From: Bacillota bacterium
GTDB lineage: Bacteria > Bacillota > Clostridia > Clostridiales > Clostridiaceae
DNA: 43,635 bases
Direction of reading: 5' to 3'
NCBI GenBank assembly: GCA_030706015.1
Contig: JAUZPI010000035.1
Span: 1-43,635 of the forward strand
In this document: positions 35,061 through 41,249 of the stretch, in pieces
How the letters are laid out: each line of letters begins with the position of its first letter
Position numbering within the stretch: position 1 is the stretch's first letter
The notes under the pieces: generated by a model
The model's input: only the letters and a program-made list of their open reading frames with translations
Told to the model about the DNA's origin: nothing
Databases searched by the model: none
Translations under genes and position numbers: made by a program

Positions 35061-36122
35061 CTATTTCTTGAACTTCATTTTTATAGAATTCAAGTCTGCG
35101 CCAACTACTTTAATACTATTTAAATCACATATCCCTAAGCCTTGCTGAGCTGCTAGTTTTACATGTTTAACTTCATCAACGGTAAAGGACATAAAGGTTA
35201 GAGCTTCAGTATCTGTTGCTACTAAATCTTTACCTGCAAAAATAATATTTGATTTTACAGGGTCATTACCTGCTGGACCAGGGCCTTTTCCTCCGAGTAT
35301 TCCATCAATTACAGCAAAATCAGGCTTACGTATTTTATTTAGATCTACAATGGAGTTTTCAACTCCAAAACCGTGCAGAATTGTTTTGCCGCCAATACTT
35401 CCATAAAGTTCAGCAGGTGGTACTCCAAAAACATTTTTAAGACTTAAGCTTGTACCAACTATATCATAGGTTTTTAATTTTGCTGCGGATATTACAACGT
35501 CAGCATCCATATAAACCTTTGGTATATAAAAAGCTTCGCCAGTTATACTGTTTTTGGGCTTAAGCTGATAGCAATCTTCTTTCTTGCACTGATTTAAATC
35601 CACCAGCTCAACACCTTTGATTTTGTCATAGCCTAGATCCTTAAACATATTTCCACTATAGGAACCTTCTGCTACAATAACTTTTTTAGCTCCACATTCC
35701 TTTGCAATATTAGCAATTTCCTGCACCATCCTATAATCTGTATCGTCAGGGCTGCTGCCTGCAATGCCCCATGCTCCAAGGTTAGGTTTAATAAGTACAG
35801 TATCATCTCTCTTTATGATGTCCTTTAGCCCACCTGCATTTTCTATTGCTTTACGAGTCACCTTTGAGTAATCTGTCCCACGATCAACTCCAACAGTAGG
35901 GTTTGGATCAGGTTTTTGTTCAGATAGTGCCACTTTTTCTTCAACTGTCAACTTGTGTTCTCTAGGTTTACTTGATGTACTTATTTTACTGGATTCATTA
36001 GTGGATGTTTCTTTGGTTGTTGAAACTCCACCATTCTTGTTAAGTACATAATGACCTATAAAGGCAGTGACGCATAGAAATAAAAGTACGCCGTAGATAA
36101 CAAGCATTTTCATTTTTTTCAT
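35061..36122 (-). CDS. Membrane-anchored extracellular DUF362 protein
   Basis: A 353-residue protein. An N-terminal hydrophobic anchor (about 5-26) without a lipobox cysteine is followed by a Ser/Thr/Lys-rich linker (about 30-60) and a DUF362 domain (about 75-350) with VLIKPNLGAWG, KLKTYDIVGTSLSLKNVFG and GGKGPGPAGNDP. No ferredoxin cysteines are present. It appears to be the outside counterpart of the cytoplasmic DUF362-ferredoxin protein encoded two genes downstream. I use ATG 36122 because GGAGGG lies seven bases ahead; a GTG 15 bases earlier precedes that site. It starts 17 bp after the first permease stop. Function unknown. Confidence 0.88.
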   Translation of the reverse strand: MKKMKMLVIYGVLLFLCVTAFIGHYVLNKNGGVSTTKETSTNESSKISTSSKPREHKLTVEEKVALSEQKPDPNPTVGVDRGTDYSKVTRKAIENAGGLKDIIKRDDTVLIKPNLGAWGIAGSSPDDTDYRMVQEIANIAKECGAKKVIVAEGSYSGNMFKDLGYDKIKGVELVDLNQCKKEDCYQLKPKNSITGEAFYIPKVYMDADVVISAAKLKTYDIVGTSLSLKNVFGVPPAELYGSIGGKTILHGFGVENSIVDLNKIRKPDFAVIDGILGGKGPGPAGNDPVKSNIIFAGKDLVATDTEALTFMSFTVDEVKHVKLAAQQGLGICDLNSIKVVGADLNSIKMKFKK

Positions 36123-36139
36123 TGTATAGCCCTCCACGA

Positions 36140-36958
36140 TTATTTAATGAATAAAGAACACGATAGTAATATGAAAATCAAACCATAATAGATATAAATT
36201 CTGATTATTCCCTTGATCTTAAAAATAAACAGTGATGCACATATAAACAATGGATTTATAAGTGTAGTAAAAATGGATAAAGCAATCATAAAAACATTAT
36301 TAAAAAGGTTAAGCCTGGCTGAAGTCTTAACAAAATTCAAACCAAAAGATGAACCATAAATTAGGGTTTTCAACCACTCCATAAGGTGGTTTGACAGCAA
36401 AGTATAACCAAATGAACCTATAATAATAAAAGGACCTATTAAATATAAGCTATTGGAAATTGCGGTACCTAAGTTCATAGGGGTGTCCTCAGCATCTGCT
36501 AATTTGCTTAGCAAGGGAAGTCTTACAATATTTTTATTCCGTAGGCTTGTTTTAGTAAGTATTACTCCAGCAATTGTTCCAGCAAACACTGCTACAACTA
36601 TTCGACCGGGAGCCTGACTCCATAAAAAACCTACATCCATAAAAGAGGAGGTCATATTAAACAATGTATTTGATATAACCAGTGGAATTGCAATATGCTG
36701 GCCTTTGTCTAATATTACTAATGCGGCAATTATGGGAATCAAACCAAAGGTATTTAGAGGCAAGAGAACACCAATAAGTGCACACACTGGGATAATTAAT
36801 ACTGAGTTCTGATGTGTGAGAAGTAGGTTTCTTATAGAAAAACGTTTTAACTTGAATAAAATAAAAGCTGCTAAGCAACCGCATATAAATTGAAATACAT
36901 TAAATAAAACAGTATTTCCGGTGTTAATTATAAGTCTTAAAATATATACCACCTCCAT
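36140..36958 (-). CDS. COG0701-like permease, diverged copy; first gene of the permease/DUF362 operon
   Basis: A membrane protein of about 270 residues with eight hydrophobic helices. Its LLPLNTFGLIPIIAAL segment lines up with SPICMYGTIPLIASL of the permease at 34121, but the Cys is gone and no second GTIP repeat is clear, so it is a diverged paralogue, perhaps a heterodimer partner. The start is odd. ATG 36958 has no ribosome-binding site before it, whereas GGAGGTG sits inside codons 2-3 and points to a start a few codons later, where ATT (codon 6, 36943) is the only near-start codon. A MecI-type operator and predicted promoter lie about 200 bp upstream. Confidence 0.8.
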   Translation of the reverse strand: MEVVYILRLIINTGNTVLFNVFQFICGCLAAFILFKLKRFSIRNLLLTHQNSVLIIPVCALIGVLLPLNTFGLIPIIAALVILDKGQHIAIPLVISNTLFNMTSSFMDVGFLWSQAPGRIVVAVFAGTIAGVILTKTSLRNKNIVRLPLLSKLADAEDTPMNLGTAISNSLYLIGPFIIIGSFGYTLLSNHLMEWLKTLIYGSSFGLNFVKTSARLNLFNNVFMIALSIFTTLINPLFICASLFIFKIKGIIRIYIYYGLIFILLSCSLFIK

Positions 36959-37010
36959 TAAGATATTTGGGAATATAGTTATTGAGGATAAATTAGTTTT
37001 ACTTCTAAAA

Positions 37011-37127
37011 GTTTATCCGATGGCTACCGACCGTAATACTCCGCCCTTCTACAAGCGGGAGATAACGGTCGCTACGCCCCAGGATAACGATTTCTAAGCG
37101 TCCTTGACGCTAAGAACTCTGTTTATC
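37011..37127 (-). repeat. Compact structured element in the predicted 5' leader
   Basis: A segment clearly richer in G and C than its surroundings, bounded by direct GTTTATC copies (37011-37017 and 37121-37127). It folds into two long hairpins. One is TTCTAAGCGTC-CTT-GACGCTAAGAA (37092-37116, one mismatch). The other pairs GGCTACCGACCGT (37022-37034) with ACGGTCGCTACGCC (37065-37078) and has an inner CTCCGC/GCGGGAG stem. It could be a small repeat or a leader RNA of the permease operon. No long T run follows, so it is not a simple terminator. Confidence 0.6.
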
Positions 37128-37133
37128 AAGATA

Positions 37134-37149
37134 TGCTAAAAAATTAGCA
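37134..37149. promoter_or_regulatory. MecI-type operator copy 1
   Basis: TGCTAAAAAATTAGCA, arms of six exact bases. It lies 24 bp centre-to-centre from copy 2, just downstream of the leftward -10. Confidence 0.6.
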
Positions 37150-37155
37150 CAACCT

Positions 37156-37175
37156 TATGCTAAAATTTTAGCATA
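37156..37175. promoter_or_regulatory. MecI-type operator copy 2 (perfect 20-bp palindrome)
   Basis: TATGCTAAAATTTTAGCATA is fully self-complementary. It covers the predicted -10 (TAAAAT) of the leftward permease operon. Confidence 0.7.
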
Positions 37176-37193
37176 TACTAATAACAAATACAA
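37165..37193 (-). promoter_or_regulatory. Predicted promoter of the permease/DUF362 operon
   Basis: On the minus strand TTGTAT (37193-37188) and TAAAAT (37170-37165) are 17 bp apart. The -10 lies within operator copy 2. Confidence 0.55.
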
Positions 37194-37281
37194 GTGTGTT
37201 TTCAAATAATAGGAATTATTACTTTCAATTACTATTGAATGGCCCACAGGATGCCTTGAGCAAGATAGTGGTAAATCATTC

Positions 37282-37310
37282 TTGAATATTGAGAGGTTTA
37301 GTGCTAAAAT
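37282..37310 (+). promoter_or_regulatory. Predicted promoter of the mecI-like gene
   Basis: TTGAAT (37282-37287) and TAAAAT (37305-37310) are 17 bp apart. The -10 lies within operator copy 3, mirroring the leftward arrangement. Confidence 0.55.
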
Positions 37311-37317
37311 TTTAACA
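37302..37317. promoter_or_regulatory. MecI-type operator copy 3
   Basis: TGCTAAAATTTTAACA differs from the core of copy 2 at one base. It is 29 bp upstream of the repressor ATG. Confidence 0.6.
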
Positions 37318-37345
37318 TGAAATATTACTTTTGAGGTGAATAAAT

Positions 37346-37624
37346 ATGGCAGATGAATCATTGGAAAAGCTAAGCAGAAGAGAACGTCAAATTATGGATA
37401 TTATTCTTCAAAAGGGTTCTGCAACTGTATTGGAGGTTCATAAGGAATTGGATGATAAGTCCAGTTACTCAACAATAAGAGCTTTAATGAGGATATTAGA
37501 AGAAAAGGGATACTTGAGACATGAGGCGAAAGGTGTCAAATATGTTTATTATCCTGCTATATCAAAGGAAAGAGCAGAGAAAAACGCAATACGAAATCTT
37601 TTAAGTACTTTTTTTAATAATTAA
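37346..37624 (+). CDS. BlaI/MecI/CopY-family repressor, truncated by an in-frame stop
   Basis: A 92-residue winged-helix repressor: LSRRERQIMDIILQKG, VLEVHKEL and STIRALMRILEEKGYL form the DNA-binding domain, then GVKYVYYPAI. Family members are about 120-135 residues. Here the TAA at 37622-37624 follows FFNN, where relatives usually have FF-x-x-Ser before VEK-like residues. The same frame then continues for 39 sense codons, TEKAVAALIEYDK and onward, to a TAG at 37742. So the dimerisation helices and the region where BlaR1-type proteases cleave are cut off. TCA to TAA is one base. ATG 37346 follows GAGGTGAATAAAT. The M56 protease gene overlaps the old end. Confidence 0.88.
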   Translation: MADESLEKLSRRERQIMDIILQKGSATVLEVHKELDDKSSYSTIRALMRILEEKGYLRHEAKGVKYVYYPAISKERAEKNAIRNLLSTFFNN

Positions 37625-37744
37625 ACAGAGAAAGCTGTTGCAGCTTTAATTGAATACGATAAATCAAACCTTAAGTCTGAAGACTTGGAAAAGCTATCTG
37701 AGCTTATAAAAAAAGCAAGTAAGGAAGATGAGGAAAATGAGTAG
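37625..37744 (+). pseudogene. Former C-terminal part of the MecI-like repressor, in frame after the stop
   Basis: 39 codons in the repressor's frame with good helical, Lys/Glu/Leu-rich content typical of the family's dimerisation domain. It ends TAG at 37742-37744, overlapping the ATG 37737 of the next gene, as coupled operon genes do. It may be translated only by stop readthrough. Confidence 0.75.
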
Positions 37745-39272
37745 TGTTATATATTCAGCTAGGTTTATTGAATTATTAAACAATTGGTATAGCTTGATTG
37801 TAGATATATCAATTAAAGGCACATTATTTCTATTACTTTCTATATTCATTAATTTTAGTAAGTTTAAGATATCTTCAAGAATAAGGTATTCCATCCTGCT
37901 TGTGGCCTTAAACAGTTTAGTTCTTTTCCCTGCTTTTTACCTTGTGCAGTCATTTTTAAATTTGCCAACTTTAAGCCTCTTTAGCCAAAAGTCTGGAACT
38001 TATATTTTACCAGTATCACATATAGTGCAATCAGCGGCTAACTCCTCTGCATTATCAACAAGAGTATCCAATTATGGAAGCAATTCAACTATAAGAACTT
38101 GTATCTTTTTCATATGGCTTATAGGTTTTATACTTTTAATAGGCAGATTATTTATTGGTTTTTATAAACTGAGAGAAATTATCAGAGTTTCTGCTAGTGA
38201 GGCAAGCTCAAATCCACTATATAATTCCGTAAAATGTAACATTAATATTAAACGCTCAATAAAGTTTTATATTAGTGATCTTATAAGCACACCAGTTACT
38301 TATGGGACTTTACGACCAGTAATTCTCTTGCCTTGTGGTTTTGAAGAATTACATGAAGAGCATAAGAAAATAGCTTTGATGCATGAAATGTATCATATAA
38401 AAAGAATGGATCATTTTATAGGGGTTATGTCACAAATAATTTTAGCTATCTTTTGGTTTAATCCACTGCTATGGATTGCAGTAAAGAAATTGCATGAAAT
38501 ACAGGAAGAGAATTGTGATGATGGAGTACTTCATTTTGGTGTAAAGCCGCATATTTATGCTGATTTTATGCTGGATTTAGTAATGCAAAACGGATTTGAC
38601 AGGTTTTTAGAGGGAATAGTAAGTCCAATGGCAAAAAAGTCTACTATCGAAAAACGAATACTTCATATCTTGGATAAAGCCTCTATAAGAGATAACTTAA
38701 GTAATAGGGCAATTAGATTTATATTACTTGGTGTTTTTTGTTTAATGATATCGCTTTCATTTATTAGTACAAACTCAACACATAATATTTCTAAAGATGA
38801 AGATATAAAAATATTGATAGACAAAAAAATGGTTTCAATCCATGGAGCACATATTGACATTGACGACGCATTACCGAATGAAATACCAATAGCAATTCCT
38901 TTGAGTCATTATTGGACTGAAGAATATTTGAAGTGCTCCTACTCAAAAAACAATGCTTCTGACAGTAATGCTAAAATATTAGAAATACAAAAAGGATTAG
39001 AACCAGTATCTGTAAGTGCCTGTGCAGACGGAAAGGTAATAGAGGTAGGAGAGAATAAAAACTATGGTAAATACATTATTATAAGTCATAAGTATGGCTT
39101 TTCTACAGTATATTCAAATATTAACGAAATTGAAGTGGTAGAAGGGCAAGAGGTAACCATGGGACAAATCATTGGATGCACTGGTAATAATAATAGTCTT
39201 AGCTTACAAGTAAAATATAATAATTCTAATGTTGATCCAATACTGTTCCTGAAGGCTGGTGCCGAGATATAA
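37737..39272 (+). CDS. M56 (BlaR1/MecR1-type) membrane protease fused to a degenerate LytM-like domain
   Basis: A protein of about 511 residues. N-terminal membrane helices (about 22-75 and 122-143) and the zinc protease site HEMYH (about 216-220) with the downstream ENCDD acid group (about 258-262) identify the M56 family, which cleaves a partner repressor after sensing an outside signal. After a last helix (about 327-345), the extracellular C-terminus is not a penicillin-binding domain. It ends in an M23/LytM-like fold (about 425-505: GKVIEVGENKNYGKYIIISH, VVEGQEVTMGQIIG, VDPILFL) in which the HLHFE-type catalytic strand reads LSLQV. A sensor, not a hydrolase, is likely. ATG 37728 is an alternative start. 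Confidence 0.87.
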   Translation: MSSVIYSARFIELLNNWYSLIVDISIKGTLFLLLSIFINFSKFKISSRIRYSILLVALNSLVLFPAFYLVQSFLNLPTLSLFSQKSGTYILPVSHIVQSAANSSALSTRVSNYGSNSTIRTCIFFIWLIGFILLIGRLFIGFYKLREIIRVSASEASSNPLYNSVKCNINIKRSIKFYISDLISTPVTYGTLRPVILLPCGFEELHEEHKKIALMHEMYHIKRMDHFIGVMSQIILAIFWFNPLLWIAVKKLHEIQEENCDDGVLHFGVKPHIYADFMLDLVMQNGFDRFLEGIVSPMAKKSTIEKRILHILDKASIRDNLSNRAIRFILLGVFCLMISLSFISTNSTHNISKDEDIKILIDKKMVSIHGAHIDIDDALPNEIPIAIPLSHYWTEEYLKCSYSKNNASDSNAKILEIQKGLEPVSVSACADGKVIEVGENKNYGKYIIISHKYGFSTVYSNINEIEVVEGQEVTMGQIIGCTGNNNSLSLQVKYNNSNVDPILFLKAGAEI

Positions 39273-39318
39273 GGGTACAGTTGGTATAAGTTTTGCAGCT
39301 ACAACTACAAATAAAATA

Positions 39319-39353
39319 GGGATTATGGATGACACTAGTTCGTCCATAATCCC
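39319..39353 (-). terminator. Hairpin between convergent genes, terminator for the Gly-rich protein gene
   Basis: GGGATTATGGA (39319-39329) pairs exactly with TCCATAATCCC (39343-39353). On the minus strand it runs into TATTTTATTT. Confidence 0.75.
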
Positions 39354-39366
39354 ACAAGTATCTTTA

Positions 39367-39681
39367 TTAATATGCTCCACAACCTCCGCCAAAAATGCCT
39401 TTTCCACATCCAGCACCACAGCATGAAAGATAGAATAATGCTATGATAAATAATATACCATTATCAATTATACCATTATTTCCACCTAAGCCTTCTCCGT
39501 CATCACAGTCTTCATCACTGCGATTATTGGATCTATTATTGTTTCTTGAGAACTGAAGAACTATAAGGATTAATATAATCAATGTTGGAAAACTGCAGCA
39601 GCAATTACTATTTCCGAAAAGTCCTCCACCAAAGCCTGTACCTAAGCCAGCATTAGTTTGAGCTCCATTTGCATATGGCAT
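39367..39681 (-). CDS. Small Gly/Cys-rich membrane or spore-surface-like protein
   Basis: A 104-residue protein I cannot place in a family. It has a Gly-rich start (LGTGFGGGLFGNSNCCC), a hydrophobic helix (about 33-44), an Asn/Arg/Ser/Asp-rich centre (NNNRSNNRSDEDCDD), a second hydrophobic helix and a Gly/Cys-rich end (CCGAGCGKGIFGGGCGAY). Such low-complexity Gly/Cys proteins are common among clostridial spore-coat or surface proteins, which is only analogy. ATG 39681 has GGGGAGGATTTAGT upstream and a terminator behind, supporting a real gene. Confidence 0.7.
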   Translation of the reverse strand: MPYANGAQTNAGLGTGFGGGLFGNSNCCCSFPTLIILILIVLQFSRNNNRSNNRSDEDCDDGEGLGGNNGIIDNGILFIIALFYLSCCGAGCGKGIFGGGCGAY

Positions 39682-39808
39682 ACTAAATCCTCCCCTAAAA
39701 TATTATCGTAGCGTCTTCATACTTATATCATTTGTGTTGAGTGGTCTCACAATTATATATTATGATAAATTACTTAAAAGGCTACAGTTTGCTTTAGAAA
39801 GAGACAGA

Positions 39809-39957
39809 TTAATGAATTGCCTTTACTGCACTTAATTTTGTTAACTTCGCTGCTGGATCTGAAATTATAGAGGATGTTGCCGGTACAGGACACATTACGG
39901 ACAAAATACTGACAATAAATATTTATGCTATCCAATAAGGAAATATGGTTTTAAAAC
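39809..39957 (-). pseudogene. Internally deleted relic of a third COG0701-type permease
   Basis: On the minus strand the segment reads FKTIFPYWIA-stop-IFIVSILSV, matching FKTIFPYWIAGVFIGSLLSV near the start of the permease at 34121. It continues directly into ATSSIISDPAAKLTKLSAVK, matching ATAFMLSGPATKLTNLSAVK near that protein's C-terminus. At DNA level 39891-39953 and its counterpart near 34919-34981 agree at most positions. So the middle of about 200 residues is missing, and a nonsense codon is present. It has no start or usable frame. Confidence 0.85.
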
Positions 39958-39990
39958 GCAGAGGGAAATCTCTGCGTTGTTTCTTATTTG
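39955..39990 (+). terminator. Terminator-like hairpin beside the permease relic
   Basis: AACGCAGAG (39955-39963) pairs exactly with CTCTGCGTT (39970-39978), followed by GTTTCTTATTT. Confidence 0.6.
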
Positions 39991-40004
39991 AAAAATTTAC
40001 GAGA

Positions 40005-40034
40005 ATACTAAGTCCAAAACTTAGTATCCTTTGT
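40005..40034 (+). terminator. Second terminator-like hairpin
   Basis: ATACTAAGT (40005-40013) pairs with ACTTAGTAT (40019-40027), followed by CCTTTGTTT. Confidence 0.45.
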
Positions 40035-40257
40035 TTGTGTCATTATTGACATAATTACAACAAAGAAGAGGTTTTGTAATTAAATGTTGAAAAATATTGT
40101 AGTATAAATTATAATTTATTAAAAGTATACGAAACATATTGTTAAGTTATCAAACTAAACTATTTTTAGGGATTTATGCTGATGTATTTAATTTTGCAAG
40201 TACAAAACGTAGCAAAAGTGTAATTACAAGAGATTAAATTATTTAGGAGGTGCTTTG

Positions 40258-41034
40258 ATGAAAATTTTCATATGTATTGATGACACAGACAGCCTCGAAA
40301 GTAGAGGAACAGGAGAATTAGCTGAGATGATAGCAGATGCTATTGAAAAAAAGTGGAATGGTAAAAGGAGTGAAATAACTAGACACCAATTATTGCTACA
40401 TGAAGATATTCCCTACACATCACATAATAGTTCTATGTGTTTTGAGGCAGAAATTGAGGAACAATATTTAGAAAGTGTAATAACTTATGCTTCAAATTTC
40501 CTGAAGGAGGAAAGTGAACCAGAAGCAGATCCGGGATTGTGTGTTGCAACATTAGATTATTTAGAAAATAAAGATGAACTTATTGACTTTGGATATAAGG
40601 CAAAGAAAGAAATATTGATAAAAGAAAAAGCATACGGGTTAGCTGATAAACTAGGCATCCATCTATCAGAGCATGGCGGTAATGGACAAGGCGTTATTGG
40701 GGCACTTGCTGGAGTAGGGCTCAGGTTGAGTGGCAATGATGGATGGTTTAAGGGAGCACATAAGATTAAAACTTCTGATAATATTATCAAAGTACGTGAA
40801 CTGTGTAAGTATAAGAATATTGATAAGGTGAGAAATTTGGATGGAAAGTGTCTGGATGGAGACGAAGAAATAGAGCTAGGAAAATTAATAAAGTCAATGC
40901 TGATCGAGGGTGAAGCTGTTGTTTTAGTGGAAGAGATTAAAGAAGGAGAACGAGCTAGAGTTAAGTGGAGAACCTGTTCAAAACAAAGATTATTAAAAAT
41001 AGGGGAGAACAATGTAAATGTGGTTTATAAATAA
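40258..41034 (+). CDS. TiaS-N-like protein (nucleotide/RNA-modifying fold), function unknown in bacteria
   Basis: A 258-residue protein. The N-terminus FICIDDTDSLESRGTGELAE and the later HGGNGQGVIGALAGVGLRLSG resemble the agmatine-binding N-terminal half of archaeal TiaS, the tRNA-Ile2 agmatidine synthetase. The Thr18-kinase-like and zinc-ribbon parts of TiaS are not evident, and bacteria use TilS for the same tRNA position, so a different role is expected. The C-terminus is a small beta domain (EGEAVVLVEEIKEGERARVKW). ATG 40258 is used because AGGAGGTGCTTTG precedes it; a TTG just upstream is in frame. It overlaps the start of the next small gene, suggesting an operon with the oxidoreductases. 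Confidence 0.75.
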   Translation: MKIFICIDDTDSLESRGTGELAEMIADAIEKKWNGKRSEITRHQLLLHEDIPYTSHNSSMCFEAEIEEQYLESVITYASNFLKEESEPEADPGLCVATLDYLENKDELIDFGYKAKKEILIKEKAYGLADKLGIHLSEHGGNGQGVIGALAGVGLRLSGNDGWFKGAHKIKTSDNIIKVRELCKYKNIDKVRNLDGKCLDGDEEIELGKLIKSMLIEGEAVVLVEEIKEGERARVKWRTCSKQRLLKIGENNVNVVYK

Positions 41035-41224
41035 TCAAGGTCAGATGGAGTTTAGTAAAGGCAAGGAAGACAACAATAGTGCTAAATTGGCTGCAAAAAA
41101 GTGTTCATTTTTTAAACCAGATGTTGAAGATGAAATAGTTGTGGAGGAAACAGTATCTTGTTATAACTGTAGATTTAGACGATGGACAGAAAATTCATTT
41201 ATATGCTATAAGAATAAAGTTTAA
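41018..41224 (+). CDS. Small Cys-motif protein
   Basis: A 68-residue protein of no family I can name. It has an acidic N-terminal half and an SCYNCRFRRW...ICYKNK tail, where CxxC plus a later Cys could bind metal. It overlaps the end of the preceding gene by 17 bp in another frame, and AGGGGAG (41001-41007) is its ribosome-binding site. Its stop is 26 bp before the next ATG. The overlap and operon position support translation. Confidence 0.6.
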   Translation: MWFINNQGQMEFSKGKEDNNSAKLAAKKCSFFKPDVEDEIVVEETVSCYNCRFRRWTENSFICYKNKV

Positions 41225-41249
41225 AATAGTTAGATTTGGGGGGATTATT

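Larger units (their letters stand above)
36959..37345. other. Divergent control region of permease operon and mecI-like gene
   Basis: A 387-bp region. It holds, left to right, a structured element in the leader of the leftward operon (37011-37127), two operator palindromes at 37134-37149 and 37156-37175 with the leftward promoter, and the rightward promoter with a third palindrome at 37302-37317. Confidence 0.7.
39682..40257. other. 576-bp intergenic region with a gene relic and two hairpins
   Basis: It contains the permease relic (39809-39957), hairpins at 39955-39978 and 40005-40027, and about 200 bp of AT-rich sequence before the next gene with no clear promoter consensus. Confidence 0.6.

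Noticed and set aside
37625..37744. Treating the segment after the repressor stop as a separate small gene
   Set aside because: No start codon or ribosome-binding site, and its sequence continues the repressor family's C-terminal domain in the same frame.
40557..41012. 151-codon reverse-strand frame opposite the TiaS-like gene
   Set aside because: Low-complexity Ser/Pro-rich translation, no start signal, fully covered by a better gene on the plus strand.
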